In this document: piece by piece, positions 8,760 through 17,728 of the stretch
How positions within the stretch are numbered: the first letter of the stretch is position 1
Layout of the letters: each line of letters opens with the position of its first letter
Assembly (NCBI GenBank): GCA_050259235.1
Contig: JBLNAG010000005.1
Location: 62,001-126,000, forward strand
Source of the DNA: UBA5364 sp050259235
GTDB lineage: Bacteria; Bacillota_I; Bacilli_A; RF39; UBA660
DNA length: 64,000 bases
Direction of reading: 5' to 3'
Position numbers and translations under genes: made by a program
Notes under the pieces: model-generated
What the model saw: only the letters and a program-made list of their open reading frames with translations
Database searches by the model: none
What the model was told of the DNA's origin: nothing

Positions 8760-9944
8760 ATGAAAAAAACAATTAGAGATTTCAAATTAAAAGATAAGAA
8801 AGTAATTATTAGGGTTGATTTTAATGTACCAATTAAAGACAATATAATTACTGATGATAATCGTATTATTGAAAGTTTAGAAACAATTAATTATGCAATA
8901 AATGAAGGAGCTAAAGTGATATTAATGTCACATTTAGGTCGTATCAAATCAGAAAGTGATAAACCAGAAAACACTTTAAAGCCAGTAAGTGTTAGATTAA
9001 GTGAATTATTAAAGAAAGAAGTTATATTTGTTCCTTATACTAGAGGGAAAGAATTGGAAGAAGCTATTAAAAATATGCATAGTGGGGATGTATTACTAAT
9101 GGAAAATACCCGTTATGAAGATTTAGATGGTGAAAAAGAAAGTAAAAACGATAAAAAATTAGCTAAATACTGGGCTAAATTAGGTGATATATATATTAAT
9201 GATGCTTTTGGTACAAGTCATCGTAGTCATGCATCTAATGTTGGAATTGCATCAATATTACCAAATGGTATTGGTTTCTTAATTGAAAAGGAACTTAATA
9301 TGCTAGGAAGTGCAATAAAAGAGCCTGTACGTCCTTTTGCGGTCGTTCTAGGGGGAGCTAAAGTAAGCGACAAAATAGGAGTCATTGAAAATTTAGCTAA
9401 AGTTGCGGATTATATCTTAATTGGTGGAGGAATGTCTTATACTTTTTTAAAGGCTAATGGTTTACAAATAGGAAAATCATTACTTGATGAAGATAGTCTT
9501 GACTTTTGTAAGAAGATATTAACTGAAAATCCAGACAAGATTATTTTACCAATTGATGTTGTATGTACTAAAGAAATTTCAGAAGATGCACCGTATCATG
9601 AATGCTTTATCGGTGATATCGAAAGTGATGAAATGGGCGTAGATATTGGAAATAAAACAATAGGAATATTTAAACAATATTTGAGTGAATGTAAGACTGT
9701 TATTTGGAATGGACCAGTTGGCATTTTTGAAATAGAAAACTTTGCTAAGGGAACTAAAAAAGTACTTGAAATATTAAAAGATTTAGATGCTACTGTTATT
9801 ATCGGTGGTGGTGATACAGCTTCAGCTGCAATCAACTTTGGATATAAAGAAGCTTTTACTCACATTTCAACTGGTGGGGGAGCTTCACTAGAAATGCTTG
9901 AAGGTAAGGTTCTCAGTGGAATTGCTGTTATTGATGATAAATAA
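8760..9944 (+). CDS. pgk: Phosphoglycerate kinase
   Basis: 394 residues, full length. It has the substrate-binding RVDFNVPI (about 22-29), SHLGR, the GGAKVSDKIGV hinge region, and C-terminal GGGDTAS for nucleotide binding. It transfers phosphate from 1,3-bisphosphoglycerate to ADP in glycolysis. The ATG at 8760 follows GGAGGAAG only 8 bp after the pilin-like gene, so the two are probably co-transcribed. The next gene, a glycosyltransferase, starts 17 bp downstream. The protein is ordinary for the family. Confidence 0.97.
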   Translation: MKKTIRDFKLKDKKVIIRVDFNVPIKDNIITDDNRIIESLETINYAINEGAKVILMSHLGRIKSESDKPENTLKPVSVRLSELLKKEVIFVPYTRGKELEEAIKNMHSGDVLLMENTRYEDLDGEKESKNDKKLAKYWAKLGDIYINDAFGTSHRSHASNVGIASILPNGIGFLIEKELNMLGSAIKEPVRPFAVVLGGAKVSDKIGVIENLAKVADYILIGGGMSYTFLKANGLQIGKSLLDEDSLDFCKKILTENPDKIILPIDVVCTKEISEDAPYHECFIGDIESDEMGVDIGNKTIGIFKQYLSECKTVIWNGPVGIFEIENFAKGTKKVLEILKDLDATVIIGGGDTASAAINFGYKEAFTHISTGGGASLEMLEGKVLSGIAVIDDK

Positions 9945-9961
9945 AACGAAGGAGAATGAAT

Positions 9962-11197
9962 ATGCGTATCGGAATGTTTACTGATATTTATTATCCCTAT
10001 CTGAGTGGAGTTGTAACTAGTGTTGATTCACTACGTAAGACTTTAGAAAAAGAAGGGCATGAAGTATACATTATAACTAGCAACTTGGAAAATCAAAAAT
10101 ACATATACGATAAAAATGAAAAAATTATCAGAATCCCAGGAATACCAACTCCCATACCAGGGACTAAATTGGTTTATCCATATTCAATTAGAACAACAAG
10201 AACAATCAAAAAATGGAAATTGGATGTAATTCATTCTCATACTGAATTTGGAATTGGGACTTATGCTAGAATAATTGCTAAGCAATTAAATATACCAATT
10301 GTCCATACTTATCATACAACTTATGAAGATTGTGTTTATTTTGTAACTAAAGGATATTTTGATAGTCTAAGTAAAAAAATAGTTGAATATTTAACTAAGT
10401 TTTATTGTGATAAAACAGTTCAAGAATTAATTGTTCCGACTGCTAAAGTAAGGGAAAAATTCTTAAAGAAGTATCATGTTGATCGCAATATTCATATTGT
10501 ACCTAATATCATTGAAATTGATAAGTATTATAAAGAAAGTGTTTCAAAAAATGTTTTAAATGGATACAAAAAGGAATTTGGTATTAAAGATACTGATTTT
10601 GGTATTATGTATTTAGGTAGAGTTTCGGAAGAAAAAAACATTGTCTTCTTAGTAAATGCAATGCCTAAATTAATAAAATATAATTCTAATATTAAGTTGA
10701 TAATTTGTGGTTCAGGGAATGCTTTAGAAAATCTTAAAAAGCTTGTTCATAAAAAGAAATTGGAAGATAATGTTGTTTTCACAGGGCTTTATCCTTTTGA
10801 GGAATCACCTTATTATTATCAATTAGGACAAGTTTTTGTAATGGCATCTAAAGCTGAGACTCAAGGTATAACAGTTATCGAAGCATTATCATCATCAAAA
10901 CCAGTTGTTTGTATTGAAGATGATAGTTATGACACTGTTATTAATGGATATAATGGATTTTTATTTAAGAATGAAAAAGAATATATACAATATGTTCAAG
11001 AACTTTTTGAAGATAGAAAAAAATTAGCTAAAATGAGCGAAAATGCTAGGGAAAGTGTTAAGAAATATTCTCCTTCTGTTTTTGCTAATAACATTTTAAA
11101 TGTTTATAAGATTGCTATTGAAAAAAATAAAACGAGTTTTCTATCGAAACTTAAGAAATTATTTAGGAGGAAACATTTGTGGGAAAAGGCAGAATAG
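9962..11197 (+). CDS. GT4 glycosyltransferase, probable diacylglycerol glucosyltransferase
   Basis: 411 residues. The N-terminus RIGMFTDIYYPYLSGVVTSV with HSHTEFG and HTYHTTYED is characteristic of the GT4 enzymes that glucosylate 1,2-diacylglycerol (Acholeplasma MGS, streptococcal CpoA). The C-terminal half has a GT-B nucleotide-sugar site and the E-x7-E motif in ETQGITVIE. I infer synthesis of membrane glycolipid, consistent with the DAG-kinase-like gene at 12847 and the Tam41-like gene nearby. The C-terminus is basic and amphipathic, suiting peripheral membrane binding. The ATG at 9962 has proper spacing from AAGGAGA; the one at 9956 is too close. It overlaps tpiA by 19 bp. The acceptor is inferred. 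Confidence 0.75.
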   Translation: MRIGMFTDIYYPYLSGVVTSVDSLRKTLEKEGHEVYIITSNLENQKYIYDKNEKIIRIPGIPTPIPGTKLVYPYSIRTTRTIKKWKLDVIHSHTEFGIGTYARIIAKQLNIPIVHTYHTTYEDCVYFVTKGYFDSLSKKIVEYLTKFYCDKTVQELIVPTAKVREKFLKKYHVDRNIHIVPNIIEIDKYYKESVSKNVLNGYKKEFGIKDTDFGIMYLGRVSEEKNIVFLVNAMPKLIKYNSNIKLIICGSGNALENLKKLVHKKKLEDNVVFTGLYPFEESPYYYQLGQVFVMASKAETQGITVIEALSSSKPVVCIEDDSYDTVINGYNGFLFKNEKEYIQYVQELFEDRKKLAKMSENARESVKKYSPSVFANNILNVYKIAIEKNKTSFLSKLKKLFRRKHLWEKAE

Positions 11198-11910
11198 TTG
11201 TTGGAAACTTAAAAATGAATATGATGTATGATGAAACCAAATCATATGTAGAGGCTTTAAAAAAGGAAGTGTCTGGTGAAAATGTTGTAGTATGTCCTAC
11301 AAGTATATATATTCCATACTTTTTAGGTAATAATTTTTCTTTAGGTGTACAAAACACTTCTTTTGCAAGTGAAGGGGCTTATACTGGGGAATTAAGCCCT
11401 AAACAAGCATATAGTATGGGTGTAAAATACTCTATAATCGGTCATAGTGAAAGAAGAATTCATTTTAAAGAAGATGATAACTTAATCAATAAAAAGGTTA
11501 TTGAGGCTATTAAGAACAAACTTACTGTTATCTTATGTATTGGCGAAAGTCAATCCGAAAGAGAAATGCATAAGACTGAACAAATTATTAAAAGACAAAT
11601 TATTAATGATTTACAAGGATTTGAAGCAGATATGTTTGATAATGTTATTATTGCTTATGAACCAATATGGGCAATTGGCAGTAATATAACACCTACGGTT
11701 CAAGATATTATAGGTACTACTAAATATATAAAGGGAGCAGTTGAAAGTTTGTTTAAACATTCTAATATTCGTGTTTTATATGGTGGTAGTGTCAATGAAA
11801 AAAATATTAAAGAATTAAATACAATAGAAGAAATAGACGGCTTTTTAGTCGGTGGTGCTTCCTTAGATATAAACAAATTTACCAAGATAATCGATGCCGT
11901 TACAAGTTAA
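11179..11910 (+). CDS. tpiA: Triosephosphate isomerase
   Basis: 243 residues with all catalytic parts: Lys12 in NLKMN, His89 in GHSERR, Glu161 in AYEPIWAIG, and the phosphate-binding YGGSV near the C-terminus. It interconverts dihydroxyacetone phosphate and glyceraldehyde-3-phosphate. The start is a GTG at 11179, eight bases after AGGAGG; the nearby TTG is out of frame. The 19-bp overlap with the glycosyltransferase means coupled translation. tpiA is the last gene before the spo0A regulatory region. Confidence 0.96.
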   Translation: MGKGRIVVGNLKMNMMYDETKSYVEALKKEVSGENVVVCPTSIYIPYFLGNNFSLGVQNTSFASEGAYTGELSPKQAYSMGVKYSIIGHSERRIHFKEDDNLINKKVIEAIKNKLTVILCIGESQSEREMHKTEQIIKRQIINDLQGFEADMFDNVIIAYEPIWAIGSNITPTVQDIIGTTKYIKGAVESLFKHSNIRVLYGGSVNEKNIKELNTIEEIDGFLVGGASLDINKFTKIIDAVTS

Positions 11911-11928
11911 CGACATTTTTTATTTTAT

Positions 11929-11945
11929 TTCGACAAAATTCGACA
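11929..11945 (+). promoter_or_regulatory. Two tandem Spo0A boxes upstream of spo0A
   Basis: TTCGACA occurs at 11929-11935 and again at 11939-11945. Each is a perfect reverse complement of the 0A box TGTCGAA (consensus TGNCGAA). The 10-bp start-to-start distance puts both on the same DNA face, as needed for a Spo0A dimer. They lie about 80-95 bp before the spo0A start; a TATAAT at 11989-11994 could be its -10. Direct autoregulation is the simplest reading. Confidence 0.75.
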
Positions 11946-12025
11946 AAACTAGATATATTTTACTCTAGAAAATAGTCGTTAGATAGCATATAATATATAT
12001 TGTTTGTAAATAGAGGGAGAGACAT

Positions 12026-12790
12026 ATGGAAAAAATCCGAGTTTTGATGATTGATGATAATACTAATTTAATAGAAATGGTAAAAGAATATTTTAAAGAT
12101 CGTGAAAATATTGATTTAGTATTAAGCGCTAAGGATGGTTTGGAAGGTATCGAAGTAGTTGAAAAAGAAATGGATAACTATGACATTGTTATATTAGATT
12201 TAATAATGCCAAATAAAGATGGTATCTATGTACTAGAAGAAATGAAAAAACGAAAAATTAAAAAACCAGTTATAGTTTCAACTAGTTATAATGCTAGTGA
12301 AGTCATAAGAGAAGTTGCAGAATATGGAGTAAATTATTATATTCTTAAACCTTTTGATATTCATGATTTAGAAAAAAGAATCTTGGAATGTTTTAAGATT
12401 GTAGAAACTAAAGGAATCGATTTTCACCATAACAATTTACAAATATCTATTACAAAAATACTCCATGAATTAGGAATTCCATCACATATTAAAGGATACC
12501 AATATATAAGAGATGGAATAGAAATAATTTATATGAAACCAGAAACAATAGGAGGTATTACTAAAGAGTTATATCCTGAACTTGCTAGTAGATATAACAC
12601 TACTGTTTCAAGAGTAGAAAGAGCTATTAGACATGCTATCGAAGTAAGCTGGAATAGAGGCGATTGGACACTAATGGAAGAAATATTTGGACATAGTGTT
12701 GATATTGATAAAGCAAAGCCAACCAATTCAGAATTTATTGTTACGATAGCAGATAAGTTAAAATTAGAATTTAATAAGATAGGCATATAG
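12026..12790 (+). CDS. spo0A: Spo0A, master regulator of sporulation
   Basis: 254 residues. The receiver domain has Asp10, Asp11, phospho-acceptor Asp58 (VILDLIMP) and Lys108 (LKPF). The C-terminal effector domain carries the family's most conserved stretch: ILHELGIPSHIKGYQY, then SRVERAIRHAIEVSWNRG as recognition helix, then KPTNSEF. Phosphorylated Spo0A dimerises and binds 0A boxes to start sporulation. It usually follows spoIVB; here it lies between tpiA and a DAG-kinase-like gene, with its own upstream region holding two 0A boxes. GAGGGAGAG precedes the ATG. The KinB-like kinase at 25520 is a plausible start of the phosphate relay. Confidence 0.98.
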   Translation: MEKIRVLMIDDNTNLIEMVKEYFKDRENIDLVLSAKDGLEGIEVVEKEMDNYDIVILDLIMPNKDGIYVLEEMKKRKIKKPVIVSTSYNASEVIREVAEYGVNYYILKPFDIHDLEKRILECFKIVETKGIDFHHNNLQISITKILHELGIPSHIKGYQYIRDGIEIIYMKPETIGGITKELYPELASRYNTTVSRVERAIRHAIEVSWNRGDWTLMEEIFGHSVDIDKAKPTNSEFIVTIADKLKLEFNKIGI

Positions 12791-12798
12791 CCTTTTTT
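12781..12798 (+). terminator. Short terminator of spo0A
   Basis: AGGC/GCCT stem (12781-12784 and 12790-12793) with a five-base loop and a T run. The stop TAG spans the loop and the right arm. The stem is short, so it may be leaky. Confidence 0.55.
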
Positions 12799-12846
12799 AT
12801 TGACAAAATATCTTAACGGGGTATAATAATTTTTACAGGGGGATTT

Positions 12847-13722
12847 ATGAAAAGAGTATTTATTGTTAATCCAGTTGCAGGTAAAGGTTATGCCTTAAAA
12901 ATTGGAGAAATTATTAAAAATATTTGTAATGAACAAAGAATTGATTATAAAATTCATTATACTAGTAAACCTAAGGAAGCTACAGAATTAACTAAATTAT
13001 ATGCTTATGGTTTAGAAAAAACGATAATATATAGTGTTGGTGGTGACGGTACTTTATGTGAAGTAGTAAACGGAATTGTTAATAGCAATGCAATGTTAGG
13101 TATTGTCGGTGCTGGTAGTGGAAATGATTTTATTAAGGCAGTACCAATATTAGAAGAAGGAATACATAGTGTTGATGTTGGTAGAGTAAATAATCAATAT
13201 TTTATTAATATAGCTTCTATTGGTATTGATGCAGAAGTAGCGGATAATATATCCCTTATGAAAGAAAAGGGTGTGCCACGTTCTTGGCTATATAATGCTA
13301 GTATTTTATATACTTTAAGTAAATTTAAAAGTCAGACTGTTACTTATAATATTGGTGAGAGTTTTACTAAAAATATTACTTTAATGGCAATATGTAATGG
13401 CAGATATTATGGTGGGGGATTCGGAATAGCTCCTAACGCTTTAATTGATGATGGACAATTCGATATATATTTAGTAGATGCTATGCCTAAAATTTATATA
13501 CCAGGATTAATATTAAAATTAAAAAATCAAACTCATGAATCTTCGCCACGGGTTCATAAGTATACTAGTGATCATATTAGTATTGATTCAGAAGAGAAAA
13601 TCGTATGTAATGTTGATGGTGAAATAATCAAAGATAAACATTTTGATTTTGGAATACAAAAAAATGGAGTAATACTTTACAATGTTGACGATTTAAAAAT
13701 TAAAAAATTACTCAGAAGGTGA
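12847..13722 (+). CDS. Diacylglycerol kinase-like lipid kinase (DgkB/YegS family)
   Basis: 291 residues, typical for the soluble DAGK catalytic family. NPVAGKG is at the N-terminus, the nucleotide-binding GGDGT is at 65-69, followed by GAGSGNDF and the C-terminal NVDGE. Family members phosphorylate diacylglycerol or a related lipid at the membrane surface, recycling DAG released by lipoteichoic acid synthesis. With the glycosyltransferase at 9962, both fates of DAG (glycolipid or phosphatidate) are encoded nearby. GGGGG precedes the ATG. The stop lies in the terminator palindrome. The lipid substrate is not determined. Confidence 0.85.
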   Translation: MKRVFIVNPVAGKGYALKIGEIIKNICNEQRIDYKIHYTSKPKEATELTKLYAYGLEKTIIYSVGGDGTLCEVVNGIVNSNAMLGIVGAGSGNDFIKAVPILEEGIHSVDVGRVNNQYFINIASIGIDAEVADNISLMKEKGVPRSWLYNASILYTLSKFKSQTVTYNIGESFTKNITLMAICNGRYYGGGFGIAPNALIDDGQFDIYLVDAMPKIYIPGLILKLKNQTHESSPRVHKYTSDHISIDSEEKIVCNVDGEIIKDKHFDFGIQKNGVILYNVDDLKIKKLLRR

Positions 13723-13739
13723 TATATATCACTTTTTTT
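13719..13739 (+). terminator. Terminator overlapping the DAG-kinase-like stop codon
   Basis: The 14-bp perfect palindrome 13719-13732 contains the TGA stop (13720-13722) and is followed by seven T. Confidence 0.75.
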
Positions 13740-13787
13740 GTTGAACGATATAAAATCTATGATAAAATAAAATATGGAGATGATAAG

Positions 13788-15287
13788 ATGAAGCCAGTTG
13801 TTTTGTGTATACTAGACGGTATGGGTGTAAGAAGTGAAGAAAATGGAAATGCTATTAAACTAGCTAATACTCCGAACTTAAAATATCTATGGAACAAATA
13901 TTCTCATAGTCTTTTAGAAGCATCAAGCGAATATGTCGGGCTTCTTCACGGACAAATGGGAAACAGTGAAGTAGGACACTTAAATATAGGAGCGGGAAGG
14001 ATTGTTTATCAACCATCACAATTAATAAACGAATGTATTAAAAATAAAACTTTTTTTGAAAACAAAGAATTATTAGATGTTATAAAACATGTTAATACTA
14101 ATAATAGTAAATTGCATATTATGGGTTTAGTAAGTGATAGTGGAGTTCACTCACTTATGGGACATTTCAAGGCTCTAATTCAAATGGCTAAAGATAATAA
14201 TGTAAAAAAATTATATTTCCATGCTTTTAGTGATGGCAGAGATACTTTACCTAAAGAAGCTAATTTTTATATAACACAATTAGAAAACTATTTAAAAGAA
14301 ATAGGTTTAGGAAAAATTGCAACTGTTTCAGGAAGATATTATGCAATGGATAGAGATAATAACTGGGAGAGAATTAAGAAAGCTTATGATGTTATCGTTA
14401 ATGGATTAGGAGAAAAATTTAATAGTCCAGAAGAAATAATTAATTATAATTATGATAAAAATATTACTGATGAATTTGTAGAACCGGCCATTATTGATGA
14501 AGATGGTACTATCGGTGATAATGACGGTATCATATGGGGAAATTATAGAGGTGATAGAGCTAGAGAAATTCTTACTGCTATTACTAATTCTGAATTTAAG
14601 GAATTTAAAGCAAGAAAATTTAATAATATTAAATTAGTTACTATGATGCCAGTAGCAAATACTGTTATAAATACTCATGCCTATCAATTAGATGAAATAA
14701 AAAATACTTTAGGTGACTATATTTCAAGTTTAAATTTAAAACAACTTAGGATTGCTGAAACAGAAAAATATGCGCATGTTACATATTTCTTTGATGGCGG
14801 TCTAGATAAGGAAATCAAAGGCTGCGACCGTATATTAATTCATAGTCCAAAAGTAGCTACTTACGATATGAAACCAGAAATGAGTTGTGAAGAAATTACA
14901 AATAATTTACTTAGCGTTATTGAAAAGTATGATGTTATTATTTTGAATTATGCTAATGGGGATATGGTAGGACATACAGGGAATTTAGAAGCTGCTATAA
15001 AGGCGGTAGAGGTTGTTGATTATAATTTAGGTAGATTATACACAAAGTGCAAAGAGTTAGGAATAATTATGTTTATTACTGCAGATCATGGTAATTGTGA
15101 AGAAATGATAGATGAAAATGGAAATATATTAACTTCACATACTACTAATAAAGTACCATTTATGATTACAGATGAGAAATATACTGTTAAAGATGGTAAA
15201 TTAGGTGATATTGCACCTACAATTTTGAAAGTAATGAATATTGATATACCGAAAGAAATGACGGGGGATATATTAATAGTAGATTGA
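13788..15287 (+). CDS. gpmI: 2,3-bisphosphoglycerate-independent phosphoglycerate mutase
   Basis: 500 residues, the usual size of the Mn-dependent alkaline-phosphatase-type mutase. The N-terminal CILDGMG holds a metal Asp, and Ser60 in GNSEVGH is the phospho-acceptor. SDGRDT, GRYYAMDRDNNWER, and C-terminal TADHGNCE complete the metal sites. It converts 3- to 2-phosphoglycerate. The reading frame is open back to 13719, but that part crosses the upstream terminator; the ATG at 13788 is the sensible start and gives the normal N-terminus. A TATAAAAT-like -10 lies about 30 bp upstream. Mn-dependent iPGAMs are pH-sensitive and important in spore formation and germination of Bacillus. Confidence 0.96.
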   Translation: MKPVVLCILDGMGVRSEENGNAIKLANTPNLKYLWNKYSHSLLEASSEYVGLLHGQMGNSEVGHLNIGAGRIVYQPSQLINECIKNKTFFENKELLDVIKHVNTNNSKLHIMGLVSDSGVHSLMGHFKALIQMAKDNNVKKLYFHAFSDGRDTLPKEANFYITQLENYLKEIGLGKIATVSGRYYAMDRDNNWERIKKAYDVIVNGLGEKFNSPEEIINYNYDKNITDEFVEPAIIDEDGTIGDNDGIIWGNYRGDRAREILTAITNSEFKEFKARKFNNIKLVTMMPVANTVINTHAYQLDEIKNTLGDYISSLNLKQLRIAETEKYAHVTYFFDGGLDKEIKGCDRILIHSPKVATYDMKPEMSCEEITNNLLSVIEKYDVIILNYANGDMVGHTGNLEAAIKAVEVVDYNLGRLYTKCKELGIIMFITADHGNCEEMIDENGNILTSHTTNKVPFMITDEKYTVKDGKLGDIAPTILKVMNIDIPKEMTGDILIVD

Positions 15288-15296
15288 GGTAAATAA

Positions 15297-16658
15297 ATGA
15301 AATGGCGAAAATTATCTAGAAGAAATAAAGTCTGTATAACGTTTATAATTGTAAATGTAGCAGTTTTATTACTTATAACGTGTTATTATGGTGCACGCTT
15401 AGTACATTATTATCGTTTAGAAAATCCTAAAGTAAAGAAACAAGAAGCACTAGTTAATGTCGTTTCTTTAGAAAAAAACTTAGTTATAGTAGGTAACGGT
15501 TTATACGAAAAAAATGGTGTTTTCTATTATAAGGGTAAAGATGTTAATAATTATGTGTCATATTCTGGACGTTTATGGCAAATAATAAGTGTGAACGATG
15601 ATAACACGGTTAAAATGATTACAGTAGATAATCAGACATCAATAGTATGGGGAATGGATAACGACTATAAGAATTCTTATGTTAGAGAATGGTTAAATCC
15701 TAGCAATGAAGAATATAGTGGTATTTTTTATGACACATTATATAATCCGGATGTATATATAGCAGATAGTACATGGTGTATTGATGTTGTAGATAAAAAC
15801 CCTAATATTTGCGAGAAAACAGTTAAGGATAAAGTAGGATTACTTTCAATTAGTGAATATAATCGTGCCCTTGGAAGTGCAAGTTATTTAAATATTGATA
15901 CTTATTGGTGGACGATCAATGGTGCTTTAGATGATAGTGTATGGTATGTATATCCTGAAGGTAAAGTAAATAATGAATCAAATTTAAATCATTCATATTA
16001 TAGTTATGGTGTGCGACCTGTTATTAATTTAAAAAAAGATGTTAAAGTATATGGTGGAGATGGTAGTAAAACTAATCCATATGTGATTGAACCAGCTAGT
16101 AATAATGTTTTGAATCAAAAAAAAGTAGGAGAATATATTAAATATTCTGATTATATATGGAGAATAGCTGATATTACTAATAACTATATTAAAGTATATA
16201 TGGATGGATTTATTCAAGAAGATGGAAAAAATATGGATAGTAGATTTTCTATTCTTGATAATATCTACTCAAGAGATAAAAGTATGGGTAAATACTTAAA
16301 TACTGATTTTTATAATACCCTAACTAATACTGACTATCTTGTTGAATCAAAATGGTATACTGGTAATTATGATTATAGTGTTGACTATGATTATAAAAAT
16401 ATTTATAATAGTTCAACCACAGGAAAAGTAGGAATGCTTCATGTGGGAAGTTTATTTATGGAAGATTATAAGGATTATTTTTTAATGACAAGACAAGATG
16501 ATGCTAAAGATACTATTTATAAAGTAGTAGAACACGGAAAGATTTTTGCTGATTATATTGATAGCTATTCACATGTTAGAGCTGCTGTTAATTTAAAACC
16601 AAATATTGTAGTTAAATCTGGTAGTGGAAAGAAAGAAGATCCTTATATAATAGAGTAG
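15297..16658 (+). CDS. Membrane-anchored protein with two tandem DUF6273-like repeats
   Basis: 453 residues. One N-terminal membrane segment (about 12-33) follows a basic tail, so most of the protein should lie outside the cell. The exterior part is an internal duplication. Each copy starts with a YxKYSxxxWRI/YVSYSGRLWQI-type strand and ends with a similar block: VRPVINLKKDVKVYGGDGS...PYVIE (ends about 265) and VRAAVNLKPNIVVKSGSG...PYIIE (C-terminus). Such end blocks occur in DUF6273-type surface proteins of gut Firmicutes. Function is unknown. It follows gpmI by 9 bp and precedes the glycosidase-like gene by 7 bp, so the three are probably co-transcribed. Confidence 0.6.
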   Translation: MKWRKLSRRNKVCITFIIVNVAVLLLITCYYGARLVHYYRLENPKVKKQEALVNVVSLEKNLVIVGNGLYEKNGVFYYKGKDVNNYVSYSGRLWQIISVNDDNTVKMITVDNQTSIVWGMDNDYKNSYVREWLNPSNEEYSGIFYDTLYNPDVYIADSTWCIDVVDKNPNICEKTVKDKVGLLSISEYNRALGSASYLNIDTYWWTINGALDDSVWYVYPEGKVNNESNLNHSYYSYGVRPVINLKKDVKVYGGDGSKTNPYVIEPASNNVLNQKKVGEYIKYSDYIWRIADITNNYIKVYMDGFIQEDGKNMDSRFSILDNIYSRDKSMGKYLNTDFYNTLTNTDYLVESKWYTGNYDYSVDYDYKNIYNSSTTGKVGMLHVGSLFMEDYKDYFLMTRQDDAKDTIYKVVEHGKIFADYIDSYSHVRAAVNLKPNIVVKSGSGKKEDPYIIE

Positions 16659-16665
16659 GTGAAAT

Positions 16666-17676
16666 ATGAAAAAAGCAATAATAACATTAATTGTATTAGA
16701 TTTCTTAGCTTTAATTGGCTTTTTCATAACATATGGGCCATGGAGTTATTTTCGTGATCTTTTAGTTACGACAGCCATGAGCACTATGACTCATTCATAT
16801 CTAGCTAGAATATTTTATAGTGATGAAATGATAAAAGAAGTAATGAATAAGAATTATATAGTTGAAGTTAATGAAGAAACAAAGACTGATGAAATTGAAG
16901 TGGGCAAGATATCAGAAAATGATAATTATTCATCAATATATGAAAAGCAAATATTAGAAAGAGATAAGGATGATTTATATAAATTAATTGAATTTAAATA
17001 TAATGGATATAATGTATTCTTAACAGCTATATATGATCCTTCGAGAGTTGAATTAGCATCTGCACGAAATTTAGGTGTTGTTGGTGAAAATGTAACGGAT
17101 ATTGCTAAAAATAACAAAGCTAAAGTAGCGATAAACGCAGGTGGATTCTATGATAGTGGTTATGATGGTAATGGTGGTACTCCAACTGGTGTAGTTATAG
17201 AAGATGGGAAAATTGTTTGGAATGGATCACATATATCTGGCAATATTGTTGGATTTAACGAAGATGATGTTTTAATTCTATCAAAGGGTACTGTTCAAGA
17301 AGCACTGAATGCTGGGATTAGAGATGCAATGCAATTTGGACCATTCTTAATAGTTAATGGTAAACCATCAGAAGTCGGAGGCAATGGTGGTGGAGGTAAA
17401 AATCCTCGTACAGTTATTGCTCAAAGAAAAGATGGAATTGTTTTATTCCTAGTTATTGATGGTAATGGAGAAAAATATAATTTTGATCTTCGTGGAGGAG
17501 CTTCCTTCAGTGATTTAATTACTATATTACAAAGATATGGAGCATATAATGCCGCTAATATGGATGGTGGAGCTTCAAGTGTTTTAGCAATCGAAGGAAA
17601 ACTAAAAAATAAACCATGTGGTCAAAATACTATTGACGGTCAAAGAAGACTACCAAATGCATGGATAGTGAAGTGA
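16666..17676 (+). CDS. Phosphodiester glycosidase (NAGPA-like) family protein
   Basis: 336 residues. One N-terminal membrane segment (about 4-24) places the catalytic part outside. From about residue 120 it follows the NAGPA/phosphodiester glycosidase domain: VAINAGGFYD, GTPTGVVIEDG, an NPRTVIAQRKDG segment, and ANMDGGASS near the C-terminus. The founding member removes N-acetylglucosamine from a phosphodiester; bacterial members (for example YoeB-like EPS-associated proteins) act on wall or capsule sugars. I infer a role at the envelope together with the duplicated protein just upstream. The exact substrate is unknown. Confidence 0.85.
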   Translation: MKKAIITLIVLDFLALIGFFITYGPWSYFRDLLVTTAMSTMTHSYLARIFYSDEMIKEVMNKNYIVEVNEETKTDEIEVGKISENDNYSSIYEKQILERDKDDLYKLIEFKYNGYNVFLTAIYDPSRVELASARNLGVVGENVTDIAKNNKAKVAINAGGFYDSGYDGNGGTPTGVVIEDGKIVWNGSHISGNIVGFNEDDVLILSKGTVQEALNAGIRDAMQFGPFLIVNGKPSEVGGNGGGGKNPRTVIAQRKDGIVLFLVIDGNGEKYNFDLRGGASFSDLITILQRYGAYNAANMDGGASSVLAIEGKLKNKPCGQNTIDGQRRLPNAWIVK

Positions 17677-17696
17677 TAATATTATCACTTTTTTAT
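17671..17696 (+). terminator. Terminator overlapping the glycosidase stop
   Basis: A perfect 20-bp palindrome at 17671-17690 with a T run. The TGA stop (17674-17676) is inside it. Confidence 0.8.
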
Positions 17697-17728
17697 TTAA
17701 AATGATATAATTAAGAAGAGGTGATACT

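Noticed and set aside
13719..13787. 23-codon N-terminal extension of gpmI from the GTG at 13719
   Set aside because: It runs through the terminator of the upstream gene and the promoter; the ATG at 13788 gives the family N-terminus.
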